A stretch of 64,000 nucleotides of DNA, taken from positions 3,623,501-3,687,500 of the forward strand of contig CM035164.1 in NCBI GenBank assembly GCA_020205615.1. The letters are read 5' to 3'. This DNA is from Panax quinquefolius. Taxonomy: Eukaryota > Streptophyta > Magnoliopsida > Apiales > Araliaceae. The notes below the pieces were generated by a model. The model searched no databases. It saw only the letters and a list, made by a program, of their open reading frames with translations, and was not told the DNA's origin. Within the stretch, counting starts at the first letter, position 1. Each line of letters begins with the position of its first letter. Below, piece by piece: positions 23,405-35,750 of the stretch. The position numbers and the translations under genes were made by a program.

Positions 23405-23416
23405 TGGTATCAAAGC
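23405..23416 (+). other. Primer binding site of element A
   Basis: TGGTATCAAAGC lies 3 bp after the 5' LTR. It matches the initiator tRNA-Met complement TGGTATCAGAGC at 11 of 12 positions, the usual primer for plant Ty3/gypsy elements. Confidence 0.8.
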
Positions 23417-23589
23417 TTAGGGGTATGATCCCTGGCTGAGATGTGAGACAAGAATTAGGAGGGGAGAGACGGGGAATTCCTTCGCTAGTATGATCTTCGT
23501 AAGTTTATTTCGTATTTAATTGGTCGGTCAGAGTATAGAGATAATAAGTTGCAAGCCAATTAACCCTTGTTTTGTGGCAGTATTTGAAA

Positions 23590-24690
23590 ATGACATCCGA
23601 GAATATTGAGAATAGCAATGGAGCACAGGAGACCATTGAGTCTCCACAGATCAATAATCAGGATAATGTGCATTAGGAAGGCGATAATCCTCATGCAAAC
23701 AACAACACTGACCAAATGATGAACGATGGAATGTTCAGAGGCTTTATGTAATTCATGCAACATCAGGCGAGAGCGGCTCCTGTCCAAAATGTAGGTGGAA
23801 ACACTGAAAACTCTCGATACGATCAAATTATACAGATTCAAGGAGTCACGACCACCGGAGTTTATTGGACAACCAAAACCACTTAAGGCGGAAGCGTGGA
23901 TAAAGCAGATCACCAAGATATTTGATGTCTTGGGATGCTCCGAGGAGTAAAAGGTTCCCTTTTCCACCTTTATGTTGCGAGGAGAGGCAGATTACTGGTG
24001 GGAATTGGTAAAGCGTACTCAACCTGCCGCAGTAAAGATGTCTTGGGAGAAGTTCCAAGAACTATTCAACGACATGTACTTTCCCGAAAGTATTCGTCAC
24101 ATGAAAGAGGTAGAGTTCATCAAGTTGGAGCAGAATAATATGACCGCGTCGCAGTACGAAGATAAGTTTTCCGAGTTATCCCGGTTTGCGTCTCACTTGG
24201 TTGATAATTAGGAGAGAATGACGCGGATGTTTCTAAGAGGTTTGAAACCCGAGATACATCAATATCTAATTTCTCATAAACTGTGTTTGTATTCAGATGT
24301 TGTAAATAGGGCTCATTTATTGGAGCGCGATAACGAGTAAACCCAACCAAGAGAAAGCAACCGGAAAAATGATAATACCAATGGTAGCAGTCATCGAAGC
24401 GGTGACAACAAATGTGGAGGGAATCAACATGCCAGAAATGGTAACCATTTTGGTGGTAATCATGGCCAAGACAATAAAAGTGGACATTTCAAGAAGAGGA
24501 GATTCAACAATGATGGAAAGACGTCATCACCAGCACCTGTTGTTAAGGAAGGAGAATGACCACCTATCATATGCTTCAAATGAGGAGGGGAGGGACATAT
24601 CAGTCCAAACTGCGCGATGCCATCCAAAGCGTGTTATAATTATGGAAGAGAAGGTCACCTAGCCCGATTTTGTCGTGCACCGAAGACAAG
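23590..24690 (+). pseudogene. Element A gag (broken)
   Basis: The likely start is MTSENIENSNGAQETIE at 23590. The reading then hits in-frame stops (after DNVH and at GFM*) and frameshifts near 23880-23960. The capsid core survives in pieces: ADYWWELVKRTQ, SWEKFQELFNDMYFPESIR and EFIKLEQNNMTASQYEDKF, typical of retrotransposon gag. A tail with two CCHC-type knuckles follows. The first reads CFK*GGEGHISPNC, its second cysteine replaced by a stop. The second reads CYNYGREGHLARFC, with tyrosine in place of cysteine. Confidence 0.8.
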
Positions 24691-25288
24691 TCCAGTTGGA
24701 ACGGTGACACAAAATACCGTCCCAGACAAGTCCAAACGAATAGTTCAAGGGAGAGCGTTTGTTGTGACCTCCCAGAAAGCAAGGAACCCGAAAGAGGTCA
24801 TCATAGGTAAGCTTATCATAAACTCTAGCGAAGTCTATACCTTATTTGATACCGGTTCTACCCATTCTTTTATTTCTCTTACTTGCGCTCAACGATTAAA
24901 TTTGACTCCGGAGAAATTAGACTTTGACTTATCTGTGAAAACTCCGTTGGGAGAAACCTTCATTACATCCACTGTTTATAAGTCTTGTTTGGTTCAAATT
25001 GGTACCCTCACAATACCTGTCGATCTGATTTCATTGAAAATACTTGCATTTGACGTGATTCTAGGGATTGATTGGTTAACTACTCATCATGCAAAAATTG
25101 ATTATTTTCATAAGGTTGTTAGCTTTCATATTCTTAACCAACCTATTATGCGAATTCAAGCAACCAAACTATTAAAATCAATCACTGTCATCTCAAGCCA
25201 TAAAGCTATTCGTTTATTGAAAAATGGATGTCAAGCTTTCTTAGCTCATGTCACAGATTTAAACAAAAATACGTCAAGATTTGAATGA
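24690..25288 (+). pseudogene. Element A aspartic protease
   Basis: This is the longest open part of element A (frame 24617-25288). The catalytic motif is LFDTGSTHSFIS with Asp-Thr-Gly, and the second hallmark is ILGIDWLTTHHAKID. In the family this protease cleaves the Gag-Pol polyprotein. A frameshift at about 25280 separates it from RT. Confidence 0.8.
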
Positions 25289-26076
25289 TATTTCTATTGT
25301 TAATAAATTTCCTGACGTATTCCCTGAAGAACTTCCTGGCCTACCCCCAGAGCGTGAAATTGAATTTTGTATCGACCTTGAACCCGGTACAAAACCCATT
25401 TCCAAAGCCCCATATCGAATGACTCCTATTGAACTTCATGAGTTAAAGACCCATTTGCGGGGAATTGTTAGACAATGGTTTCATTCGTCTAATCGTCTCC
25501 TTGGGGTGCTCTGCTCTATTCGTGAAGAAGAAAGATGGGAGTATGCGACTTTGTATTGACTACCAGGAATTAAACCATGTCACCATCAAGAATAGGTATC
25601 TGTTACCTCGCATTGATGACCTGTTTGACCCGATTGCAAGGAGCACAATTCTTTTCAAAGATCAATCTTCGCTTACGGATATCATCAATTTGAAGGTTAA
25701 AACTGAGGATATTCCAAAGACTACCTTCAGAACTCGGTACGAGCATTATGAATTCTTAGTCATGTCTTTTGGATTGACTAATGCTCATGCCGCCTTCATG
25801 GATATGATGAACCGAGTATTCAAGGAATATTTGGATCACTTTGTGGTCGTCTTTATTGATGACATTCTCATATATTCAAAAAGCCGTGAAGATCACGAGC
25901 AACACTTGAGGCTGATACTCCAAAAGCTTCGTGAAAACAAGCTTTACGCCAAGTTAAAGAAATGCGAGTTCTGACTTGAGGAAGTAGCATTCCTTGGGCA
26001 CCTAGTATCAAGTCATGGAATATCTGTTGACCCGGCAAAGATTGAAGCTATTCAAAGCTGGGAGCAACCTAAATGA
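25281..26076 (+). pseudogene. Element A reverse transcriptase (frameshift and stops)
   Basis: The sequence runs from FPDVFPEELPGLPPEREIEF through PYRM, then a frameshift near 25470, then [24 protein letters not shown]-like [10 protein letters not shown], and the catalytic [10 protein letters not shown] (the YVDD box). A TGA interrupts [12 protein letters not shown] where the family has tryptophan, and another stop precedes [10 protein letters not shown]. In an active element the enzyme copies the RNA genome into cDNA. Here it cannot be made as one protein. Confidence 0.85.
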
Positions 26077-26640
26077 GTGACCGAAGTACGTAGCTTTCTC
26101 GGATTAGTTGGTTATTATCGGAGATTCGTAGAAGGGTTTTCTCGAATCCCTACTCCATTAACTCAGCTGACTTGGAATGATATAAAATTTGGTTGGAGCG
26201 TGGAATGTGAGAAGAGTTTTCAAGAACTCAAGAGGAGACTCATTTCAGCATCTGTTCTGACAATACCATCTGGCTCGGAGGGATTTGTCATCTATAGTGA
26301 TGCATCGGGCAAAGGGTTAGGATGTGTTCTCATGCAACATGGGAAAATTATAGCCTATGCCTCTCGACAACTCAAAGAATATGAGAGGAATTATCCTACT
26401 CATGATCTAGAGTTGGCAGCTGTTGTCTGCGCACTTAAAATTTGGAGGCATTACTTGTATGAGGAGAAAGTGGAGATCTTTACGGATCATAAAAGCCTCA
26501 AATATTTCTTCACTCAAAAGGAACTCAATATGCGGCAACGACATTGGCTTGAACTGCTAAAAGATTATGATCATACTATTTAATACCATCCTGGTAAAGC
26601 GAACGTAGTAGCTGACGCATTGAGTAGAAGATCATATGCG
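26077..26640 (+). pseudogene. Element A RNase H
   Basis: It starts [20 protein letters not shown] (the RT thumb/connection) and runs into RNase H with [16 protein letters not shown] (first Asp), [17 protein letters not shown] (Glu) and [11 protein letters not shown] (second Asp). A TAA sits in HTI*YHPGKAN where the family has glutamine, a C-to-T type change. NVVADALSRRS follows. Confidence 0.82.
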
Positions 26641-26699
26641 GGTACGAGTGCGATATTATCAACGCAAAGGCCCATTTTATATGACTTGCAAAGGATAGA

Positions 26700-27240
26700 G
26701 ATAGAGTTAAAGACTCCAGGGACCCATGTGATGATAGCGAATATACGATTAGAACCGACTTTAATCGATAAAGTTAAAGCTGCTTAAGCTACAGACCTGG
26801 AGCTGATGTGTATGAAGAAGAAAGTGCAAGAAGGTGCTATGCCGGAAGCAAGAATCGATGAAAAAGGAATACTTCGAGTCAACTCCAGACTTTGTGTTCC
26901 TAACGACCATGATTTAAAGTATAAAATCACGATGGAGGCGCACAACACACCGTTTGCAATCCATCCTGGGAGTACCAAAATGTATCATGATCTTCGATAT
27001 ACATTTTGGTGGAGCAATATGAAGAGAGAGATCGCGGAGTTTATCTTAAGGTGTCTAACTTGTCAACGAGTCAAGGCAGAGTATCAAGTACTAAAAGGTC
27101 TATTGCAACCACTTGAAATTCCAGAATAGAAGTGGGAGCACATTACCATGGATTTCGTTACCGGTCTTCCCAAGGTTTCTCAAGGCATAGATGCAATTTG
27201 GGTCATTGTTGATAGATTGACCAAGTCTGCTCACTTCTTA
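26700..27240 (+). pseudogene. Element A integrase, N-terminal part
   Basis: The HHCC zinc finger is visible: EAHNTPFAIHPGSTKMYHD, then EFILRCLTCQRVK. The catalytic core begins with the first Asp in [10 protein letters not shown], then [18 protein letters not shown] interrupts IPE*KWEH where the family has tryptophan. The frame is cut after AHFL by the insertion of solo LTR B, and TCTTA at 27236-27240 is the left target duplication. Confidence 0.85.
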
Positions 27241-27570
27241 TGTAAGACCCCAACTTTTATGAATAAAGAATAATTTTTTCGAATTATATTTTTGAATATT
27301 ATGGTATTGATTTGATATAATGTTATAGTTGTGGGTAATATTTATAAATTTTGCAAAGTACGCAAGTTGTTATATAATATTCGATTGGTGAGGAATATTC
27401 GTTTTAACGAGGAATATTAAATACAATGGCACAATCATTGGTGGACCCCATAACGGAATTATTATTGCCGATTAAGAAAACGACAAAAATACTTTATGAA
27501 AATAATGGCGGAGGTGTTACTGTTAAAAAGCGTTGAACTACCCTTAGTAGTAAAAGTACAATGAATGTCG

Positions 27571-30172
27571 TGTGACGCCCCCAAAATTAGGTATACATCA
27601 CCCATCTTGGGTAGTCGGATACATAGATGCAATTTAAATACAACTTACCAATATAACGTCATGTATACAATACGACATAAACCGCGTGAGTTTGAATACA
27701 AATATTGTCTACTAGATATTATACAAACTCAAAAGGAGTCCTCATTACAATTATTATCACACTATTTCACGTAATAGTGAGGACTACTAATGCTATCCTC
27801 TCCGACCATTACTCTGCTCCCCGACTCGTCCCAAATATATTCTCATTTCACGAAGAGAACGGTGAAAGAAAGGGTGAGCTCAACTAGCTCAAGAAGAAAT
27901 ATTATGACTAAGATAATGCGTATATAAATTATCATTAGCCTACAACAAATGTTAAACTAATAAAATATAATGAACATCAAGTTTAACTATAAGCGGAACC
28001 AAAGAATCCATTAAAAGAGTCAAGTAGAAAATAAAATCTACCATCTTTTATGATTTAAAAGGTTTTCATCATCATTATATAGTTGAGACTCGACTTTAAT
28101 AAATATTCCACATCATCGAATCACCCCCGCACTATGGCCAAGGATATTCTTTAGTATCACGACCACAATTATTCATGCACTACGGGCGAAGAATAGTTGT
28201 GTATTCATTAATAGTCATGATCATGCCAACAATCGTCCATCAATGCACTACTGACCAATTTGAGGATTTTATCACATCATTTGTAACATTACGGTCATGA
28301 TTACATAATCGAATAGTCTCTTGTTATAATCATACCAAGTCCATCTATGCACCATACAGCCACGATGACTTTCAACATAATATAAACATGAGGATGATGA
28401 CAATGATATAAGAATTCAATAAAACAAGTTCAAGAATTATTTTATCCGGTGAATTATTAACGTCCAAATTGTCAACATGATCTTGTTTTATAGAGTAAAA
28501 TTCAAGAATGATCGGAAGAATATTTCCATGAAAAGATCTTTGGATGAAACGCAAATATCAAGGATATTCTACTAATTTCATGGAGTATAAAGTCAATGTT
28601 TTAACCAACTGGGTATAATAAAGAATGGAATAACAAAAGAAATCACCATGCATGCGATAGACCCTTGACAGGCGAGTTATTCCAACAGAATAATAAATAA
28701 CGGAACCGGTCCTGCAGTAAAAGCGCATGCATGTGATGTTCCAATGAATAATAATAAAGATTTTAACCAGTCCTGTGTAAAACACCCGAATGTGATGTTC
28801 CAAATGAATAATAATAAAGACGGAATAATAAACAATGGAACCGGTCCGGTGTAAAACACACGACATGTGATATTCCAATGTAAATAATAAAGAATGGAAT
28901 AATGAAGAAGATCACCAAGTATAGGGGATTCACATTATCAAAGTTATTCCAATGTAATAAATAAGAATGGAATAATATAAGGATTTCACCAAGTATAGGG
29001 TATGCCGCGTGTATACAAGGTTATGTATAGGGTATGCCACTTTTACGAAGTTATTCTAATAGAATAATAATGAATGGAATAATGTGTTCTCTTCATGAAT
29101 AAGAAAGAATAACACCCTTACGAGTACAACAAATAATATTTCCTACCTTAGAAGAACCTAATATTAGAAAAGTGAAGTAGTTTGAATACTTTTCTTCTTT
29201 CTCTCTATAGTTTCTCTCTCTAGAGTTTCAATGAATTCGTAAGAAATAATGAAGGAATGAGCTTTCTATTTATAGAAAACCGAGGGGTGGCTCTTGAGTC
29301 TAAAAGAATTGTCAAATGACTCTTGGTAATATTGAAGAGACAACTACTATTTCATGAAGGGTAATTAACCTTTGGAACAATCAAGAGGCGAGTTAACTCT
29401 TGGTAATATTGAAGGGACAACTACTATTTGTGAAGGGGTAATTACTATCGACGTAGGTAATTACTATCGACGAAGGTAATTACTATTCACAAAGGTAATT
29501 ACTATTACGAAAGTGACTCTTAGATGATGATACATATGGCCCCCCATAAAATAATCAAACTTACCACAAACGCCTCATAACAGACTCTTTATATACATCA
29601 AGGATTGAATAAATATTACCACAAATCATTTTATTTTAATCAACACATAACAATTATTAATCATTTATAACTTGTCGTCTCAATTAATAATATAACATAT
29701 TATACAGATGATACTGTGACAATAATTGAATCAATAATATAAGAGATATGATGCAAAAATTATTGTAGCAATAATTGAGTATAGCTAAGTGACTTCTCAC
29801 GTAAGCATCAATAATCAATACCGTGTGCTACTATGCAACCACGCGTATTACTGTACTTTTACCACCGGGTAGTTCAACAGTTTTAACGGTAACACCTCCG
29901 CCGTTATTTTTATAGAAAGATAATTTTGTCGTTTTCTAACTACGACAATACTTCCGTTAATGGGGTCCACTTAATGATTGATTGTATTCGTATCTAATAT
30001 TCCCCACAAAAGAATATTCCCCGACCAAACGAATATTTTATAACAACTTGCTTACTTTGCAAAATTTATAAATATTACCCACAACTATAACATTATATCA
30101 AATTTATTCCATAATATTCAAAAATAATATTTATAGAAAATTCATCTTTATTTATAAAAGTTGGGTCTTACA
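27571..30172 (-). repeat. Element C 3' LTR
   Basis: On the plus strand it starts TGTGACGCCCCC and ends GGGTCTTACA, the reverse of the A and B termini. It has a minus-strand TATAAATA at 29267-29274 and a 20-bp tandem repeat at 29440-29515. Confidence 0.85.
29435..29520. repeat. 20-bp tandem repeat in element C 3' LTR
   Basis: About four copies of GGTAATTACTATTGACGAAG with small changes. The 5' LTR has the same array at about 40740-40820. Confidence 0.75.
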
Positions 30173-30186
30173 ACCTCCCTTCTCTT
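30173..30186 (-). other. Polypurine tract of element C
   Basis: On the minus strand AAGAGAAGGGAGGT lies directly before the 3' LTR and just after the pol stop codon. In LTR elements this tract primes plus-strand DNA synthesis. Confidence 0.7.
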
Positions 30187-30619
30187 ATGAAATTTCGCCC
30201 TCAAAATTAGGGGTACGAACTGGTATGTCGAAGAGGTAAGGATACCTTGATTTCATTTCAGATTCTAACTCCCAAGTCATTTCCTCAACATCGTGGTTCC
30301 TCCACAAAACTTTGACTTGAGGTATAACCTTGGAGCGTAGAATATGTTCCTTCTTATCCAAAATTTGAACAGGAACCTCTTCATATGTCAAATCTTCCGC
30401 TATTTCGTCCGGTTCTAACTCAATAATATGGTTCGGGTCTTTCACATATTTACATAACATAGATATGTGAAAAACGTTATGAACACGAGAGACATATTTG
30501 GCGGTAAAAGCGAGTCTATAGGCCACGCCCCTACTCGATCGAGGATTAAAATGGACCGATGAATCGAGGATTAAGTTTTCCTCTCTTTCCAAATCTTGTA
30601 ACTCCTTTCCATGGAGCAA
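30185..30619 (-). pseudogene. Element C integrase tail and chromodomain
   Basis: The 144-codon frame reads RLAFTAKYVSRVHNVFHISM, then EVPVQILDKKEHILRSKVIP, VKVLWRNHDVEEMTWELE and SRYPYLFDIPVRTPNFEGEI, then a stop. It shows the complete chromodomain and C-terminus that element A has lost. Upstream it is out of frame with the integrase core. Confidence 0.82.
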
Positions 30620-30740
30620 CTCTTAACAACACATGATCTCCTATATCGAATTCCACGCCCTTTCGATGAAGATCAGCATAACTCTTTTATCGATTTTGTG
30701 AGGTTTTTATACGTTGTTGGATCGTTTGAATCTTTTCCGT

Positions 30741-31614
30741 AGTCATACGTACGTCAACTCCGGTCCCAACAACATTGCTTCACCCACCTCATCCCAAAGA
30801 TCTTTGGAGAACGACACTTTCTTCCATACAACGCTTGAATGGAGCCATGCCAATACTTGCTTGATAACCATTGTTGTAGGAAAACTCCACCAATGGTAAG
30901 AACTTGTCCCAACTCCCTTGAAATCCGGGACACGTAGTCTTAATAGATCTTCAAGAGTTTGAATAGTCCTCTCCATTTCTCCGTCCGTCTCGAGGATGAT
31001 ATGCCGAAGCTAAATCGTAAGTCTGTGCCCATAGCTTTTTGCAAACTAACCCAAAATCGTGAAGTGAATCTTGGGTTTCGATCGAAACTATGGATACTTA
31101 AGCATACCATGCGATCTTACAATCTTGTTTATGTACATACTGAAAGCAAGACGTTCAAGTGTATAAGTTTCTCGTATCGGTAAGAAATGAGCAGACTTGG
31201 TCAATCTATCAACAATGACCCAAATCGCATCAATGCCTTGAGAAACCTTAGGAAGAATGGTAACGAAATCCATGGTAATGTGCTCCCACTTCCATTCTGG
31301 AATTTTAAGTGGTTGCAATGGACCTTTTGGTACTTGATGCTCCGCTTTAACTCGTTGACAAGTTAGACACCTTGAGATAAACAAATATTATCTCTCTCTC
31401 ATATTGCTCCACCAAAAAATGTATGACGAATATCATGATACATTTTGGTACTCCCGAGATGGATTGCAAATGGTGTGTTGTGCGCCTCCATCATGATATT
31501 ATACTTTAAATCGTGGTCATTAGGAACACAAAGTGCAGGAGTTGACTCAAGTATTCCTTCTTCATCGATTCTTGCTTGGATAGCACCTTCTTGCACTTTT
31601 TTCCTCATACGCAT
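30741..31614 (-). pseudogene. Element C integrase (frameshifted)
   Basis: Pieces in three frames cover the zinc finger (EAHNTPFAIHLGSTKMYHD, then RCLTCQRVKAEHQ), the first catalytic Asp ([19 protein letters not shown]) and the segment [12 protein letters not shown] after the catalytic Glu. Unlike in element A, the IPEWKWEHI tryptophan is intact here. Confidence 0.8.
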
Positions 31615-31639
31615 CGGCTCCGTGTCCGTAGCTTGAGCG

Positions 31640-32308
31640 ACCTTTAACTTTATCGATTAAAGTCGGTTCTACTCGTATACTCGCTATCATCACATGCGTC
31701 CTCAGAGTCTTTAACTCTATCTCCATCCTTTGCAAGTCACACAAAATGGGCCTTTGCGTTAACAATAATAACGCACTCGTACTTGCATATGATCTTTTAC
31801 TCAATCGTCGCCTACCACGTTCGCTTTTCGTGATGGTATTGGATGGTATGATCATAATCTTTCAACAGTTCAAGCCAACGTCGTTGTCGCATGTTGAGTT
31901 CCTTTTGAGTGAAGAAATATTTGAGGCTTTTATGATCCGTAAAGATCTCCACTTTCTCCCATACAAGTAATGCCTCCAAATTTTAAGTGCAAAGACAATA
32001 ATGCTAACTCTAGATCATGAGTAGGATAATTCCTCTCATATTCTTTGAGTTGTCATGAGGCATAAACTATAACTTTTCCATGTTGCATGAGAACACATCC
32101 CAACCCTTTGCCGAAGCATCATCAGATGACAAATCCCTCCGAGCCGGATGGTATTGTCGAGCAGTCTTTGAAATAAGTCTCCTCTTGAGTTCTTGAAAAC
32201 TCTTCTCACATTCTTCGCCTCCAACCGAACTTTGTATCTTTTTGAGTCACCGAGTCGATGGAGTAGCGATTCGAGAAAATCCTTCCACGAATCTCCGATA
32301 ATAACCAA
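31640..32308 (-). pseudogene. Element C RNase H region (badly frameshifted)
   Basis: Only scattered motifs remain, such as the [21 protein letters not shown] segment on the minus strand near 31860-31930 and the SDDASAKGWDVFSCNMEK-like track near 32100 in shifting frames. The order matches element A. Confidence 0.65.
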
Positions 32309-32322
32309 TTAAACCGAGAAAG

Positions 32323-33181
32323 CTACGTCTTGATCCATCGATTTAGGTTGTTCCCGACTTTGAATAGCTTCAATCTTTGATGGGTCAATGATATTCCATG
32401 ACTTGATACCACGTGCCCAAGGAATGCTACTTCTTCAAGCCGTAACTCGCATTTCTTCAACTTGGCATAAAGCTTATATTCACGAAGCTTTTGGAGTGTC
32501 GACCTCAAGTGTTGCTTTCATGATCTTCACGGCTTTTGGAATAAATAAGGATGTCATCAAGAAAAGCGACCACAAAGTGATCTAAATATTCCTTGAATAC
32601 TCGATTCATCATATCCATGAAGGCGGCGGAGCATTAGTCAATCCAAAGGACATGACTAGGAATTCATAATGCCCGTCTTTCAGTTCCGAAAAGTCTTTGG
32701 AATGTCAATTTGCTCTAATCTTCAATTGGTGATATCCGGAACGAAGATCAATCTTTGAAAAGAATTTGGCTCCTTGCAATCGGGTCAAACAGTCATCAAT
32801 ACGTGGCAATGGATACCTATTTTTGATGGTGACATGATTCAACTCCCCGATAATCAATACAAAGTCGCATACTCCCATCTTTCTTCTTCACGAATAGAAC
32901 AGAGCACCCCAAGGAGAAGTACTAGGACGAATAAAGCCAATGTCTAACAATTCCTGCGATTGGGTCTTTAACTCACGAAGTTCAATAGAGCCATTCGATA
33001 TGGGGCTTTGGAAATAGGTTTTGTCTTCGGGTTCAAGGTCGATACAAAATCCAATTTCACGCTCCGGGGTAGGCCAGAAAGTTCTTCTAGAATACGTCAG
33101 AAATTTATTAACAATAGAATTATCGCTCAAAACCGGCGTATTTTTGTTTAAATCATGACATGAGCTAAGAAAGCTTGACAT
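32323..33181 (-). pseudogene. Element C reverse transcriptase (frameshifted)
   Basis: The minus strand shows [38 protein letters not shown] and, after frameshifts, [20 protein letters not shown] then VAFLGHVVSSHGI. The catalytic loop region near 32555-32580 is out of frame with its neighbours. Confidence 0.75.
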
Positions 33182-33645
33182 CCGTTTTTCAATAAACGAA
33201 TAACTTTATGGCTTGAGATGACCGTGATTGATTTTAATGGTTTGGTCATTTGAATTCGCATAATAGGTGGATTAGGAATATGAAAGCTAACAACCTTACG
33301 AAAACAATCAATTTTTGCATGATAAGTAGTTAACCAATCAATCCCTAGAATCACGCCAAATGCAAGTATTTTTAATGAAATAAGATCGACAGGTAATGTG
33401 AGGGTACCGATTTGAACCAAACAAGACTTATAAACAGTGGATGTAATGAAGGTTTCTCCCAACGGAGTTTCCACAGATAAGTCAAAGTCTAATTTCTCCG
33501 GAGTCAAATTTAATCGATGAGCGCAAGTAGGAGAAATAAAAGAATGGGTAGAACCGGTATCAAATAAAGTATAGACTTCATTAGAGTTTATGATAAGCTT
33601 ACCCGTGATGACCTCATTCGGGTTCCTTGCTCTCTGGAAGGTCAC
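33148..33645 (-). pseudogene. Element C protease
   Basis: A clean 165-codon frame contains LFDTGSTHSFISPTCAHRLN (catalytic Asp-Thr-Gly) and VILGIDWLTTYHAKID. It is nearly the same as the element A protease, and it is the best-preserved reading frame in element C. Confidence 0.82.
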
Positions 33646-33658
33646 AACAAACGCCTCC

Positions 33659-34401
33659 TCAGACTACTCTGGGTTTTGACTTTTCTGGAACGGCCTTTGG
33701 TGCCTCCATCCTAGTTGAATTTGTCTTCGGTAAACGACAAAATCGAGCTAAGTGACCTTCTCTTCCATAATTATAACATGCTTTGGACGGCATGGCGCAG
33801 TTCGGACTGATGTGTCCCTCTCCTCCGCATTTGAAGCATATGATAGGTGGTCTTTCTCCTTCCTTAACAACGGGTGCTGGTGCTGACGTCTTTCCATCAT
33901 TGTTGAATCTCCTTTTCTTGAAATGTCCATTCTTATTATTTTGGCCCTGATTACCACCGAAGTGGTTACCATATCCGCCCGTTGATTCCTCCACGCTTGT
34001 TGTCACCGCTTCATGACTCTCTCTCATTTGTATTATAATTTTGTCACCGCTCTCTTTTAGTTAAGGTTGACTCGTTATCGCTACTCCACTAAGCGAGCCC
34101 TATTTACAACATCCGAATACAAACACGCTTTATGATAAATAAGATGTTGACGTATCTCCCGCTTCTTCAAACCTCTTAAAAACATTCGCGCCATTCTCTC
34201 TTCATTATCCACCAAGTGGGGCCGAAACCGTGATAACTCCGTAAATTTTGCCTCGTCATGTGCGACACGGTCATATTGTTTTGTTCCAACTTGATAAATT
34301 CCAACTCCTTCATGTGGCGAATACTTTCGAAAAAAGTATTTGTCGTTGAATGACTCTGAACTTCTCCCAAGATATCTTGAGACAAAGAAGTTGAAGTCGT
34401 T
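33659..34401 (-). pseudogene. Element C gag, 3' half
   Basis: It carries the rest of the capsid domain in shifted frames (EFIKLEQNNMTVSHMTRQN) and the knuckle region. The first knuckle, CFKCGGEGHISPNC, is intact. The second reads CYNYGREGHLARFC, with tyrosine at the second cysteine, the same change as in element A. The 5' half lies on the other side of solo LTR D. Confidence 0.8.
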
Positions 34402-35455
34402 TATAACGACCCAAAATAGGTCCATTCCATCCAACCCATTCTCGAGTCGCCAAATATATGGTACGGAAAACAACTACAACTTTATTACAACAATTGTCGT
34501 GCAAAATACAACAACACATATGCTATGAGTTTGGATACAAATATATACCAATCAGTAGTAACGTCACAATGACACCTTACATAAAGGTATAGTCAAAAAA
34601 CTGCTTTTAGAAATTAGAATCTTTGGGAAGTGCTCAAGGAAACCTTCGTATACGGGAGGCCATGCTTTTAGGTTATGGTAGATATCATATGGCCACGAAA
34701 ATTATCCTTGGTTGACCTAATAGACCCTAAAGAAAAAGCGAAGATTTCTATCATATTCTTCCCAATGGTGAGTCTTCTCTTGACATATCATTATCTCCAC
34801 TGCCTCTAATTGAGTATTATACTCCAAACAAACACCAAGATTATATAGGTAGTGCTTGTAAATATACTCGACAAGTGGATGAGCACAACCATGTCTTATG
34901 ATGACACGAGGTTGTATGTCATTAGACATCTTGTATGATAGTGACAAAACACCCTTCCAAAGTTGGGTTCACTTTCACCCTCAACATCTATAGACCACCA
35001 TTCTATTCCTCGCTATCCCCGCCGACCCAAAATATACACTTTTATTACACGAAAGGAATTGTTAAACAAAAGGGTGAACACAACTAGCTCAAGAAAGATT
35101 ATTATGACTAAAGATAAATAAATTATCAATAGTCTTCATCAAGAATAAATCGTAGATTTAGAACATATGGAAGATGATAAAACTTTTCAACCATAGTTGC
35201 GGTAGAATCGAAAGCAATCCATTAAAAGAGTCAAATAGACTATAAAGTCTATTGTCTTCTCCACGTTAAAAGTCCACCAACAATATTTTATCCTCAGAAC
35301 ATCAATCAACAGTTCCTTTCCACAATCATATGAATAACTCATAATCATAATTGTGATTCTAAATTCTCTTCTCATCCGGACGAAGATAATTTTCATCACC
35401 GTCTTTACCTCGAAACATCAAATATCATGGTTATACCAAATCACAGCCCTGCTTC

Positions 35456-35750
35456 ATAATCATACTAATAAATTCATCTTTTGCACCACGGCCAAAGATA
35501 TTCATCAACAGATTCATCTTTTACACTACAAAAGCAAAGATATTCAACAATGGTCATCTTTGCATTACGAGCCAAAGATATTCATCAATAATTCATCTTT
35601 GCACTACAAGCTAAAGATATTCAACAACAGGCCATCTTTGCATTACGAGCAAAAGATATTCATCAATAATTCATCTTTGCACTACAGGCTAAGATATTCA
35701 TCAACAAGCCATCTTTGCACTACGGGCCAAAGATATTCATATCTCAATAA
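35456..35750. repeat. 39-bp tandem repeat in LTR D
   Basis: About seven diverged units, each with CATCTTTGCACTACGAGCCAA then AGATATTCATCAA. The 39-bp unit keeps a plus-strand frame open (IFINNSSLHYEPK repeated), although nothing else suggests coding. Confidence 0.8.

Noticed and set aside
23404..23430. tRNA gene fragment
   Set aside because: The tRNA-Met similarity is the 12-bp primer binding site next to the 5' LTR. There is no cloverleaf.
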